The notes under the pieces are model-generated. The model did no database searches. It saw only the letters and a list, made by a program, of their open reading frames with translations, and was not told the origin of the DNA. From Nocardioidaceae bacterium (GTDB lineage Bacteria > Actinomycetota > Actinomycetes > Propionibacteriales > Nocardioidaceae): 64,000 bases of DNA. How positions within the stretch are numbered: the stretch's first letter is position 1; every line of letters begins with the position of its first letter. The translations under genes and the position numbers were made by a program. The stretch is taken from positions 18,207 through 82,206 of the forward strand of contig JABFXA010000047.1 in assembly GCA_013361955.1 (NCBI GenBank), in the 5' to 3' direction. This document shows, in pieces, positions 39,860 to 48,371 of this stretch.

Positions 39860-40423
39860 TCAGTGGGCGGGCTTGCGGTGCTGGGTCAGGACGGCGGCGC
39901 CGACCGGCTCGGCGAGCACGCACTCGAGGTCGACGTGGCCCCCGGTCGAGGGGAAGAGCCGGGCCCCGGTGCCGAGCACCGTGGGGAAGGTCAGCAGCCG
40001 GTACTCGTCGACCAGGTCCGCGGACATCAGCTGGTGGACCAGGCTGAGGCTGCCGGTGACGATGACGTCCCGGGTCTCGCGCTTGACCACGTCGAGCAGG
40101 TCGCCGTCCAGGACCCGAGAGTTCGGCCACGCGGCCGTGTCCGCGTCGGTCAGGGTGCGCGAGGCGACCAGCTTCTGCGCCGCGTTCATCCGCGTCGAGA
40201 AGGGGTCGTCGCGGTCGGGCCACAGCCCCGAGAACAGCTGCCAGGTGGTGCGCCCGAGCAGCATCACCCCGTCGTCCAGCGAGCGGCCCAGCCGGAACTT
40301 GTCCCCGGCGACCGCCTGGGGGCCGTGGCGGAACGCCCAGCCGCCGGGCGGCGTACCGGCGCTCCAGTCCGGGTCGGACACGACCCCGTCGAGGGTGATG
40401 AACTCGATGACGATGACGCTCAT
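39860..40423 (-). CDS. dihydrofolate reductase/RibD C-terminal family protein
   Basis: MSVIVIEFITLDGVVSDPDW...GVMLLGRTTWQLFSGLWPDRDDPFSTRMNAAQKLVASRTL. Confidence 0.87.
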   Translation of the reverse strand: MSVIVIEFITLDGVVSDPDWSAGTPPGGWAFRHGPQAVAGDKFRLGRSLDDGVMLLGRTTWQLFSGLWPDRDDPFSTRMNAAQKLVASRTLTDADTAAWPNSRVLDGDLLDVVKRETRDVIVTGSLSLVHQLMSADLVDEYRLLTFPTVLGTGARLFPSTGGHVDLECVLAEPVGAAVLTQHRKPAH

Positions 40424-40479
40424 GGCGGGTCTCCTCGGGTTGGGTTCTCGCTGGTACGTACCGGCGGAACCGCGCGAAC

Positions 40480-41427
40480 TCATCGCGACCGAGGCATTTC
40501 TTCGGCAGGAATCTCCGCCGCCAGCCCGAACGCCGGGAACAGCCGCGGGTCGGCGAACGTGACGTTGTGCCGGACCCGGCCGTCGGCGACGGCGAGGACC
40601 TGCAGGCTGTGCACGCGGCAGCCGCCGCCCGGCGCCGGCGCGTACGCCGCGAGGGCGGGCTGCCCGTTGGCGGTGAGCTCGCGCATCACCCACCCCGGTC
40701 CGCGCATGTCGAACACCCGCTCCAGGAAGCGTCCGTAGTCGAGACGTCCGCGGTACCAGAGCGGCACCGGCGGCATCTCGAGGACCGCGTCGTCGGCCAG
40801 CAGCCGCACGAGCCCGTCGACGTCCGCCGCCTCGAAGGCGTGCAGGTACTGCTGCACGACCTCCCGCGCCGTCGCGTCCTCCGGCTCGGCGATCGTGGCG
40901 GCGTCACCGACCTGGGACAGCGCGGCGCGGGCCCGCTGCAGGGTGCTGTTCACCGCGGCCACCGACGTGCCCAGCTGGTCGGCGACCTCGGCGGCGGAGA
41001 ACGCCAGCACGTCGCGCAGCAGGAGCACGGCGCGTTGTCGTGCGGGGAGGACCTGCACGGACGCGACCCAGGCGAGCCGCAGGTCGGCGCGCACCTCCAG
41101 GTCGTAGCGCGCGTCGGGGAACGGCTCCAGCCACGGAACGTCGAGCGCCGCCACCAGGGGCGCGCCGGCATCGTCGCTCGGCGCCCCCAGGCCGGAGGGG
41201 AGCGGACGCCGGCCGCGCCCCTCGAGCGCGGTCAGGCAGACGTTGGTCGCGATCCGGTGCAACCAGGTCCGCACCGACGCGCGGTCGGGGTCGTAGCGCT
41301 CCCGCGCCTTCCACGCCCGCAACAGCGTCTCCTGCACGGCGTCCTCGGCCTCGTGGAACGAGCCGAGCATCCGGTAGCAGGACCCGACCAGCTCACCGCG
41401 GTACGGCTCGAAGTCCACCGGGGGCAT
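40480..41427 (-). CDS. ECF-type sigma-70 factor with a SnoaL-like C-terminal domain
   Basis: ELVGSCYRMLGSFHEAEDAVQETLLRAWKARERYDPDRASVRTWLHRIATNVCLTALEGRGRRPLPSGLGAPS; C-terminal NTF2/SnoaL-like region. Confidence 0.9.
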   Translation of the reverse strand: MPPVDFEPYRGELVGSCYRMLGSFHEAEDAVQETLLRAWKARERYDPDRASVRTWLHRIATNVCLTALEGRGRRPLPSGLGAPSDDAGAPLVAALDVPWLEPFPDARYDLEVRADLRLAWVASVQVLPARQRAVLLLRDVLAFSAAEVADQLGTSVAAVNSTLQRARAALSQVGDAATIAEPEDATAREVVQQYLHAFEAADVDGLVRLLADDAVLEMPPVPLWYRGRLDYGRFLERVFDMRGPGWVMRELTANGQPALAAYAPAPGGGCRVHSLQVLAVADGRVRHNVTFADPRLFPAFGLAAEIPAEEMPRSR

Positions 41428-41448
41428 GATGCCGCACACCGCCGACCG

Positions 41449-41835
41449 TCAGCGGCTGCTCACGCCTTCGGGGACGTCGACCTGCCGGTCCAGGCGGTCG
41501 ACGAGCCCGAGCCGCAGGTGCTCGCTGTGGAACACCGCCTGGTCGAGGAGCTCGGCGACATGGTCGTCGTACAACCGGTAGACGATGCTGCGGCCCTGTC
41601 GCTCGCCCTCGACGAGACCGAGGTTGCGCAGCAGCCTGAGCTGGTGGGAGACCGCCGACTGCTCCATGCCGACCTCGTCCGACAGCTCGCCCACGGTCGC
41701 GGTGCCGCTGCGCAGCCGGCCGAGGATCAGCAGCCGGCTGGGGGTGGCCAGTGCCTGCATCGTCGCGGCCACCGTCTTCGCGGTGCGGGCGTCGAGCTCG
41801 GCGGCCGCCATGTGGCCCTCACCGGCATGTCCCAT
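41449..41835 (-). CDS. ArsR/SmtB family metalloregulator
   Basis: MQALATPSRLLILGRLRSGTATVGELSDEVGMEQSAVSHQLRLLRNLGLVEGERQGRSIVYRLYDDHVAELLDQAVFHSEHLRL; metal-ligand-like DDHVAELLDQAVFHSEH helix. Confidence 0.9.
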   Translation of the reverse strand: MGHAGEGHMAAAELDARTAKTVAATMQALATPSRLLILGRLRSGTATVGELSDEVGMEQSAVSHQLRLLRNLGLVEGERQGRSIVYRLYDDHVAELLDQAVFHSEHLRLGLVDRLDRQVDVPEGVSSR

Positions 41836-41862
41836 GCGGTCACCCTAGCGTGCGCGGATTGG

Positions 41863-41878
41863 ATGAACATGTGTTCAT
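41863..41878. promoter_or_regulatory. SmtB/ArsR-type operator
   Basis: ATGAACATGTGTTCAT, perfect palindrome containing TGAACA-N2-TGTTCA, between divergent arsR and CDF genes. Confidence 0.8.
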
Positions 41879-41896
41879 GCATCTACACTTCACCGG

Positions 41897-42922
41897 GTGA
41901 GGCAGACCGTCGAGCACCCGCACCACGACCACGGACATGTTCACGGGCACGGGCACGGGCACCGTGGTGGGCTGGTCGGCCTGCTGTCCTCGGTCTTCCG
42001 CCCGCACAGCCATGACGCGTCCGACTCGGTCGACGACGCGCTGTCGTCCAGCGCGCGCGGCATCCGGGCGCTGAAGGTGAGCCTGCTCGCGCTGCTGGCC
42101 ACCGGGCTGCTGCAGGCGGTGGTGACGGTGTCCACCGGGTCGGTGGCGCTGCTGGCCGACACCATCCACAACGTCACCGACGCGTTCACCGCCGTCCCGC
42201 TGGGCATCGCGTTCTGGCTGGGGCGCCGACCGCCGACCCGCCGGTTCACCTACGGGTACGGCCGGGCCGAGGACCTGGCCGGCGTGGTCGTGGTGCTGGT
42301 GATCGCCGGGTCCGCGGTGGTGGCCGGCTGGGAGGCGTTCCGGCGGCTGCTGCACCCCGCGCCGGTCGAGCACGTCGGCTGGGTGGCCGCCGCCGGCGTG
42401 ATCGGCTTCGTGGGCAACGAGCTGGTCGCGATCTACCGGATCCGGGTCGGCCGCGACATCGGGTCCGCGGCCCTGGTCGCCGACGGGTTGCACGCCCGCA
42501 CCGACGGCATCACCTCCCTGGCCGTCGTGCTCGGCGCGGTCGGTGTCGCGCTCGGCTGGCCGCTCGCCGACCCGATCGTCGGCCTGGCGATCACTGCCGC
42601 GATCGTCGCGGTCCTGTGGGGCGCCGCCCGCGACGTGTTCGGACGGCTCATGGACGCGGTCGACCCGGCGATGACCCTGGTCGGCCAGCGCGCCCTCGAG
42701 GAGACCGACGGGGTCCGCTCCGTCCCGCAGGTCCGGTTGCGCTGGTCCGGCCACCAGCTGCACGCCGACGCCACCGTCGACGTCGACCCCCACCTCTCCG
42801 TCGACCAGGCCCATGACGTCGTACACGCGGCCGAGCGCAACCTCACCCGGGCTCTGCCCAAGGTGAGCGCCGCGGTCATCCACGCGCACCCCGCCGCGCC
42901 TCCGCGGTCGGGAGCACGCTGA
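41897..42922 (+). CDS. cation diffusion facilitator (CDF) metal efflux transporter
   Basis: His-rich N-terminus HPHHDHGHVHGHGHGH; LLADTIHNVTDAFTAVPLGIAFWLGRRPPTRRFTYGYGRAEDLAG; LVADGLHARTDGITSLAVVLGA. Confidence 0.93.
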   Translation: MRQTVEHPHHDHGHVHGHGHGHRGGLVGLLSSVFRPHSHDASDSVDDALSSSARGIRALKVSLLALLATGLLQAVVTVSTGSVALLADTIHNVTDAFTAVPLGIAFWLGRRPPTRRFTYGYGRAEDLAGVVVVLVIAGSAVVAGWEAFRRLLHPAPVEHVGWVAAAGVIGFVGNELVAIYRIRVGRDIGSAALVADGLHARTDGITSLAVVLGAVGVALGWPLADPIVGLAITAAIVAVLWGAARDVFGRLMDAVDPAMTLVGQRALEETDGVRSVPQVRLRWSGHQLHADATVDVDPHLSVDQAHDVVHAAERNLTRALPKVSAAVIHAHPAAPPRSGAR

Positions 42923-42957
42923 CCCCAGGACGTGAGGACCGTCACCCGACGGTCCGA

Positions 42958-42990
42958 GTTCACGTTGCGTTCAGGTCCCGTTCATACGGT
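42958..42990 (+). promoter_or_regulatory. PHO-box-like triple 11-bp direct repeat
   Basis: GTTCACGTTGC GTTCAGGTCCC GTTCATACGGT: GTTCA at 42958, 42969 and 42980, 36 bp upstream of the DUF4956 start codon. Confidence 0.65.
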
Positions 42991-43025
42991 CGCCGTCGTT
43001 TGTCGACCGAAGGGCACCTGACCGA

Positions 43026-43664
43026 ATGGACCTCTCCTCGGACACCGTGAGCATGCTGGGCCGTCTCGGCCTGGACGTGCTGGCGATGTTGTTGTTGATC
43101 GGCTGGCTGTACCGGCGACGCCTGGCGGCGCCCGAGATGGCCCTGGTCTTCACCGCCCTCAACGTGGGCCTGTTCGCGGCCGTCTCCACGATCGGGAACG
43201 GCGACTTCCCCACCGGCATCGGGTTCGGGCTGTTCGGCCTGCTCAGCCTGGTGCGGCTGCGCAGCGCGGCGTTCACGCTCAAGGACGTCGCGTACACCTT
43301 CGTGGCGCTCGTGCTTGCGCTGGTGAACGGCCTTCCCGAGCGGGACCTGCTCCTGGTGGTCGCCCTGAACGTCGTGCTGCTGGCCGCGCTGTGGGTGGTC
43401 GACGAGACCCGCACCAGCGCCCCGGTGAGCCGGGTGATGCGGGTGACCCTGGACGTCGCGGTGCGCGACCTGGCGCTGGCCACCGAGGAGGTGCGGCGCC
43501 GGCTGTCGGTGCAGCCGCTGAGCGTCGTGGTCGAGGACGTCGACCTGGTCCGCGAGACCACCCGGGTCGCGGTCCGCTACGCCGTCGACGACCGACAGCC
43601 CACGAGCCCGAGCGACGAGGAGCCGGACGGGCTGGCCGCGGAGGAGCTGTCCGATGCCCGATGA
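43026..43664 (+). CDS. DUF4956 family membrane protein
   Basis: LIGWLYRRRLAAPEMALVFTALNVGLFAAVSTIGNGDFPTGIGFGLFGLLSLVRLRSAAFTLKDVAYTFVALVLALVNGL. Confidence 0.87.
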   Translation: MDLSSDTVSMLGRLGLDVLAMLLLIGWLYRRRLAAPEMALVFTALNVGLFAAVSTIGNGDFPTGIGFGLFGLLSLVRLRSAAFTLKDVAYTFVALVLALVNGLPERDLLLVVALNVVLLAALWVVDETRTSAPVSRVMRVTLDVAVRDLALATEEVRRRLSVQPLSVVVEDVDLVRETTRVAVRYAVDDRQPTSPSDEEPDGLAAEELSDAR

Positions 43665-44424
43665 CCTGATGGACCTGTCGTCCCTGCAGCCCGTGTCGCT
43701 CGCCGAGGTGATGGCCGAGGCGGCGCAGCTGACCCGGGTCGACCGCAAGTACGTCGTGCGCACCGACACCGCCCAGCGGCTGGTCGACGCGCTGCCGGCG
43801 TCGTACCGGGTGCTCACGATCGGCGACCGGGTCGTGACGACGTACCACAGCACCTACTTCGACACCGAGGACCTGGCGACCGCGCGGGCGCACGTGCAGC
43901 GCCGCCGGCGCCGGTGGAAGGTCCGACGGCGCCTGTACGTCGAGGACGGCTTCGCGCGCATCGAGGTCAAGGCCAAGGACGGCCGCGGGCTCACCGTCAA
44001 GACGGTCGCGGCGACCGACGCCGACGGCTCCCTGGGCGAGGACGAGACCGCCTTCCTGCGGGAGACGTTCGCCACGCAGGGCCTGACCTTCGACATCGCC
44101 TCGCTGCGCCCGACCATGGGCGTCAGCTACCGCCGCGCGACCCTGGCGCGCACCGGCCCGGACCCGGCGCGGCTGACCGTCGACTGGGCGGTGAGCTGCC
44201 GCCTCGACGGCCGCTGCGTCCGCCTCGACGACGGGCACGTGCTCGTCGAGACGAAGGGCGAGCCGATCCCCGGCGACGCGGACCGGCTGCTGGTGCGGCT
44301 GGGCTGCCGCCCGTCGTCGTTCAGCAAGTACGTCTCCGCCGCCGCCCTGCTCCGCGACGACATCGCGGACAACGACGTCCGCCGGATGCGGGGCCGCCTG
44401 CTGCACCTGGAGGGCGCCGCGTGA
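43654..44424 (+). CDS. VTC-domain polyphosphate polymerase family protein
   Basis: LTRVDRKYVVRTDTAQRLVDALPASYRVLTIGDRVVTTYHSTYFDT...KVRRRLYVEDGFARIEVKAKDGRGLTVKT...HVLVETKGEP...SSFSKYVSA; Arg/Lys-rich tunnel-type motifs. Confidence 0.87.
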   Translation: MPDDLMDLSSLQPVSLAEVMAEAAQLTRVDRKYVVRTDTAQRLVDALPASYRVLTIGDRVVTTYHSTYFDTEDLATARAHVQRRRRRWKVRRRLYVEDGFARIEVKAKDGRGLTVKTVAATDADGSLGEDETAFLRETFATQGLTFDIASLRPTMGVSYRRATLARTGPDPARLTVDWAVSCRLDGRCVRLDDGHVLVETKGEPIPGDADRLLVRLGCRPSSFSKYVSAAALLRDDIADNDVRRMRGRLLHLEGAA

Positions 44425-45263
44425 CGCACACACCTCCCCGCCGGTACGTCGTGGTCCTCGTCCTCGCGCTGGTCGCCGTCCTCGTCGGCCTGGCCGGACC
44501 GTGGGCGTACGCGTCGTTCGTCGACACCTCCGCCAAGGACCGCATCGAGGCCGACCCGCCGCCGGCCCTGTTCCCCGACCGGACCGTCGCGCCGCTGCAG
44601 CAGGACGTGACCGCCCAGGAGCCGAGGGCCCACGCGCTGATGAGGACCTGGTGGCGCGAGCACGGGCGCGACGAGCACGACGCCGCCTTCGTCGGGTGGC
44701 TCGGGCGGACGCTGCCGGGGCCACCGTCGTCGACGCACCGGACCGCCGAGGTCGCCCAGGTGCAGCGACTCGCGGGCATCCGCACGGCCTCCGGCGTGCG
44801 CGCCTCCACCTGGCTCGAGGCCTACGGCAAGAAGGACCTGTGGAAGCTCTACGCCCACGACCAGGCCGAGATGGTCGGTTCCGACCGCGGTGACCACCGC
44901 AAGGAGGCGCTGAAGGACATGCTCACGATGGCGAAGGACGTGGCGGACAGCCTGGCGCTGCGCTACGAGCAGCCGGCGCCGTACGTCCTGCACCCGTCGC
45001 TGCGGCCGGAGAAGGCGGTGACCAAGGGCCAGACCTGCCCGTGCTCCTACCCCTCGCGGCATGCCGCGCGCGGAGCCGCGGCCACCACCTTCCTGTCCGG
45101 TCTCGACCCGCACCGGAGCCAGCAGTACCACTGGACCGAGGCGGAGATCGACTACTCGCGGGTCTACATGGCCGGGCACGTGCCCAGCGACATCACCGGC
45201 GGGGCGCTCCTCGGCGACCTGATCGGCGAGTACTTCCTGGTCACCCGGCACGACTCCGCGTAG
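44421..45263 (+). CDS. membrane-anchored PAP2-family acid phosphatase
   Basis: GTG overlaps the VTC stop codon; N-terminal TM; CPCSYPSRHAARGAAATTFLSGL and YSRVYMAGHVPSDITGGALLGDLIGEYFL (PSRH and SRxxxxxHxxxD motifs). Confidence 0.82.
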   Translation: MTHTPPRRYVVVLVLALVAVLVGLAGPWAYASFVDTSAKDRIEADPPPALFPDRTVAPLQQDVTAQEPRAHALMRTWWREHGRDEHDAAFVGWLGRTLPGPPSSTHRTAEVAQVQRLAGIRTASGVRASTWLEAYGKKDLWKLYAHDQAEMVGSDRGDHRKEALKDMLTMAKDVADSLALRYEQPAPYVLHPSLRPEKAVTKGQTCPCSYPSRHAARGAAATTFLSGLDPHRSQQYHWTEAEIDYSRVYMAGHVPSDITGGALLGDLIGEYFLVTRHDSA

Positions 45264-45305
45264 GGGCCGTACGGCGGCTCGGGCCGGCCGGCTGCGGCGC
45301 GTCAT

Positions 45306-45998
45306 GTGCCAGGATCGGGCTGTCCAGCCGCCGAGGTGGTGCCCGTGGTCGAGCCGATGGTCCGGGGGGAGCCGCGGTGGCCGATGGCCGCCGCGGTCGT
45401 CGCGGCCTCGGCGCTCACCCTCGCGCGGCCGGCCGAGGTCCGGGTGGCCCCGGCCTGGGTGCTCCCGGCGGTGGAGGCGGCCCTGCTGGTCGTCCTGGTG
45501 GTGCGCGACCCCGGGCGGATCGACCGGCGGTCGCGGGTGCTTCGCGCGGCGTCCATCGGCGCGGTCGGGCTGCTGGTCCTGGACGCGCTCTTCGCAACCG
45601 GTCGTCTCGTCGTGGCGCTCGTCGAGGGCGGGAAGCTGACAGGCTCCGCCACGGCGCTGCTGACCGCGGGGGTGGTCGTGTGGGTCTCGAACATCATCGC
45701 GTTCGCGTTGCTCTACTGGGAGCTCGACAGCGGCGGCTCCGCGGCCCGCGCACACGGGCTCCCGGAGACCCCGGACATCGCGTTCCCGCAGCAGCTCAAC
45801 CCGGAGCTGGCCCCGACGGAGTGGCGGCCGCTCTTCCACGACTACCTCTACCTCGGCCTGACGTCCGCGACGGCGTTCAGCCCCACGGACGCGATGCCGC
45901 TGGCCGGCTGGGCCAAGCTGGCCATGTCCGTGGAGTCGCTCATCTCACTGACCGTGCTCGGGCTCGTCGTGGCCCGCGCGGTCAACGTGCTCACCTGA
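45306..45998 (+). CDS. multi-pass membrane protein, DUF1345-like
   Basis: At least 5 hydrophobic segments; HDYLYLGLTSATAFSPTDAMPLAGWAKLAMSVESLISLTVLGLVVARAVNVL. Start codon uncertain. Confidence 0.65.
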   Translation: MPGSGCPAAEVVPVVEPMVRGEPRWPMAAAVVAASALTLARPAEVRVAPAWVLPAVEAALLVVLVVRDPGRIDRRSRVLRAASIGAVGLLVLDALFATGRLVVALVEGGKLTGSATALLTAGVVVWVSNIIAFALLYWELDSGGSAARAHGLPETPDIAFPQQLNPELAPTEWRPLFHDYLYLGLTSATAFSPTDAMPLAGWAKLAMSVESLISLTVLGLVVARAVNVLT

Positions 45999-46059
45999 GC
46001 AGCCGGCTGCCCTCCGCAGGGTCGAGCAGGCGGAGGGGCAGCGGCGCGGTCCGGCCGGG

Positions 46060-46503
46060 TCAGCGGGTGGTCGACAGCCGCCCTGCGAGCGTGGGCACCA
46101 CGATCAGCGCGGCGATGGTGTGCAGCGTGATCAGGGTGGCTGCGGAGCCGGCGTCGAACCCGAACGTCAGGTCCGGGACGAAGGACAGCGCGGTCAGCAC
46201 GACGGCCGTGCGCACGAAGGTGGACCGCGGCCGGCGGGCCTTGCGCGCCATCGCGGCCGCCATGCCGACGCCGAGGAGCGAGAACACCAGCGTCAGCTGG
46301 GCGAACGCGCCGACCGGGATGCTCTCGCCGGTGCTGTCGGCGAACGAGACGCCGGCCGCTGACGCGACCGCGGCGAGCACGGTGGTGGTGACCGCGGCGA
46401 CGACGGCCGCGGCGACGCCGTGCTTCCAGACGGGCTGCCGCTGGGTGGCCGGAGTGTGCGCAGCGGCGGTGGGGTGGGTGGTGACCTGCGTGGTGGTGGA
46501 CAT
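46060..46503 (-). CDS. DUF6069-like membrane protein
   Basis: Four hydrophobic segments; HGVAAAVVAAVTTTVLAAVASAAGVSFADSTGESIPVGAFAQLTLVFSLLGVGMAAAMARKA...FDAGSAATLITLHTIAALIVVPTLAGRL. Confidence 0.6.
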   Translation of the reverse strand: MSTTTQVTTHPTAAAHTPATQRQPVWKHGVAAAVVAAVTTTVLAAVASAAGVSFADSTGESIPVGAFAQLTLVFSLLGVGMAAAMARKARRPRSTFVRTAVVLTALSFVPDLTFGFDAGSAATLITLHTIAALIVVPTLAGRLSTTR

Positions 46504-46717
46504 GGGGGGCTCCGTTGTCTCGGTCGGGCCGCTCGGTAGCGACCCACGTGCCCTGTCCACGAACGGGTGGACGCGGATTCGACAGGTCGGGCGGAGAAAA
46601 CGTCCGACGGATCGGAGCGCACGGATTTGTGTGGCAGGTTGTCGTATCGAGGCGATGCCGTTCGTGGTGAGGGCGAAGGCGGTCGTCGGGACCGCCCGGA
46701 ACTGAGGAGAACCTGCG

Positions 46718-47080
46718 ATGACGCACTACCTGCTGGCCGTGCACGGCCCGACCGAGATGGGCGAGTTCGGCAACTACGGCTCCAAGGAGGAGATGGAGAA
46801 GGCGTTCGCCGACACCGGCGCCTTCAACGACAAGCTGCGCGCCGACGGCTACTGGGTCTTCGGGGGTGGGCTGGAGCCCGCCTCGACGGCGACCGTGGTC
46901 GACGGCCAGGCCGAGACGCCGGTGATGACCGACGGCCCGTACCTCGAGACGAAGGAGATCATCGGGGGCTTCTGGGTGATCGACGCGCCCGACCTCGACG
47001 TGGCGCTCAAGCTCGCGGCCGCGGGGTCCAAGGCGTGCGGGGGCAAGGTCGAGGTCCGTCCGTTCGCGGGCCTCGCCTGA
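46718..47080 (+). CDS. YCII/DGPF-domain protein
   Basis: MTHYLLAVHGPTEMGEFGNYGS...VMTDGPYLETKEIIGGFWVIDAPDLDVALKLAAAGSKACGGKVEVRPF. Confidence 0.9.
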   Translation: MTHYLLAVHGPTEMGEFGNYGSKEEMEKAFADTGAFNDKLRADGYWVFGGGLEPASTATVVDGQAETPVMTDGPYLETKEIIGGFWVIDAPDLDVALKLAAAGSKACGGKVEVRPFAGLA

Positions 47081-47107
47081 GCCGGCCGACTGACCCGAGA
47101 ACGATCG

Positions 47108-48319
47108 ATGCAGCACGAACGGGCGGCCGTCGAGCGGGTCTTCCGCGAGGAGTACGGCCGCCTGATCGCCTCGCTCGTCCGCCGCTTCGGTGACATCGAC
47201 GTCGCCGAGGAGGCGGCGGGCGAGGCGCTCGTGGTCGCGCTGGAGAAGTGGCCGGAGTCCGGCGTACCTCCCAACCCCGGCGGCTGGCTCACCACCACCG
47301 CCGGGAACCGCGCGATCGACCGGATCCGCCGCGAGAAGCAGCGCGACGCCAAGCATCAGGCGGCCCTCATGGACTACGACGACACGCCTCACGAGCCGAC
47401 CGGGCCGGTCGAGGACGACCGGCTGCGGCTGCTGTTCACCTGCTGCCACCCCGCACTCGCACCGGAGGCGCGGATCGCGCTGACGCTGCGGCTGCTCGGG
47501 GGGCTGACCGTGCCCGAGATCGCGCAGGCCTTCCTGGTCCCCGAGACCACGATGGCGCAGCGGATCACCCGGGCGAAGAAGAAGATCCTGGCCGCGAAGG
47601 TGCCCTACCGGGTGCCCGAGGCCGCCGACCTCCCCGAGCGGCTCGGCGGCGTGCTGGCGGTGCTGTTCCTGGTCTTCAACGAGGGCTACCTCGCCACCGG
47701 CGACGGCGACCCGGTGCGCGCCGAGCTCACCGGCGAGGCGATCCGGCTGGCCCGGATCCTCCGCCAGCTGCTCCCCGACGAGCCGGAGGTGGCCGGTCTG
47801 CTCGGCCTGCTGGTGCTCATCGAGGCCCGCCGCGAGGCCCGCGTGCGCAACGGGCAGCTGGTGCCCGTCGACGAGCAGGACCGCGCCGGCTGGGACCACG
47901 CGCTGATCGCCGAGGGGCACGGGCTGGTCCGCGAGTGCCTGGCGACCAACCGCCCCGGCCGCTACCAGATCCTGGCCGCCATCAACGCCGTGCACACGGA
48001 CGCGGCCACGGCGGCGGACACGGACTGGTCGCAGGTGGTCGCGCTCTACGACCAGCTGACCCGCCTCGACCCGTCGCCGATCGTCGCCCTCAACCGCGCG
48101 GTCGCCATCGCGGAGCTGGACGGTCCCGAGGTGGCGCTGGCGCTGGTCGACCGGCTGCCGCTCGAGGGGTACCACCCGTGGCACGCCACCCGCGCCGACC
48201 TGCTCCGCCGGCTCGGCCGCAGCGTCGAGGCGAAGGAGGCGTACGACGCCGCGATCGGCGCCACGCAGAACACCGCCGAGCGTGCCTACCTGAGCCGCAA
48301 GCGCGGCGAGCTGGTCTGA
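47108..48319 (+). CDS. ECF RNA polymerase sigma factor with a long C-terminal extension (ECF42-like)
   Basis: VFREEYGRLIASLVRRFGDIDVAEEAAGEALVVALEKWPESGVPPNPGGWLTTTAGNRAIDRIRRE...LLFTCCHPALAPEARIALTLRLLGGLTVPEIAQAFLVPETTMAQRITRAKKKI. Confidence 0.92.
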   Translation: MQHERAAVERVFREEYGRLIASLVRRFGDIDVAEEAAGEALVVALEKWPESGVPPNPGGWLTTTAGNRAIDRIRREKQRDAKHQAALMDYDDTPHEPTGPVEDDRLRLLFTCCHPALAPEARIALTLRLLGGLTVPEIAQAFLVPETTMAQRITRAKKKILAAKVPYRVPEAADLPERLGGVLAVLFLVFNEGYLATGDGDPVRAELTGEAIRLARILRQLLPDEPEVAGLLGLLVLIEARREARVRNGQLVPVDEQDRAGWDHALIAEGHGLVRECLATNRPGRYQILAAINAVHTDAATAADTDWSQVVALYDQLTRLDPSPIVALNRAVAIAELDGPEVALALVDRLPLEGYHPWHATRADLLRRLGRSVEAKEAYDAAIGATQNTAERAYLSRKRGELV

Positions 48320-48371
48320 GCCGCGCAGGCGTCGCGCCGCCGGGAGGGACCGCCGGGCCTGACCTCCTCGC

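Noticed and set aside
46575-46620. Short inverted repeat TCCGA-CGGA-TCGGA upstream of the second YCII gene
   Set aside because: 5-bp arms are within chance expectation for this GC content
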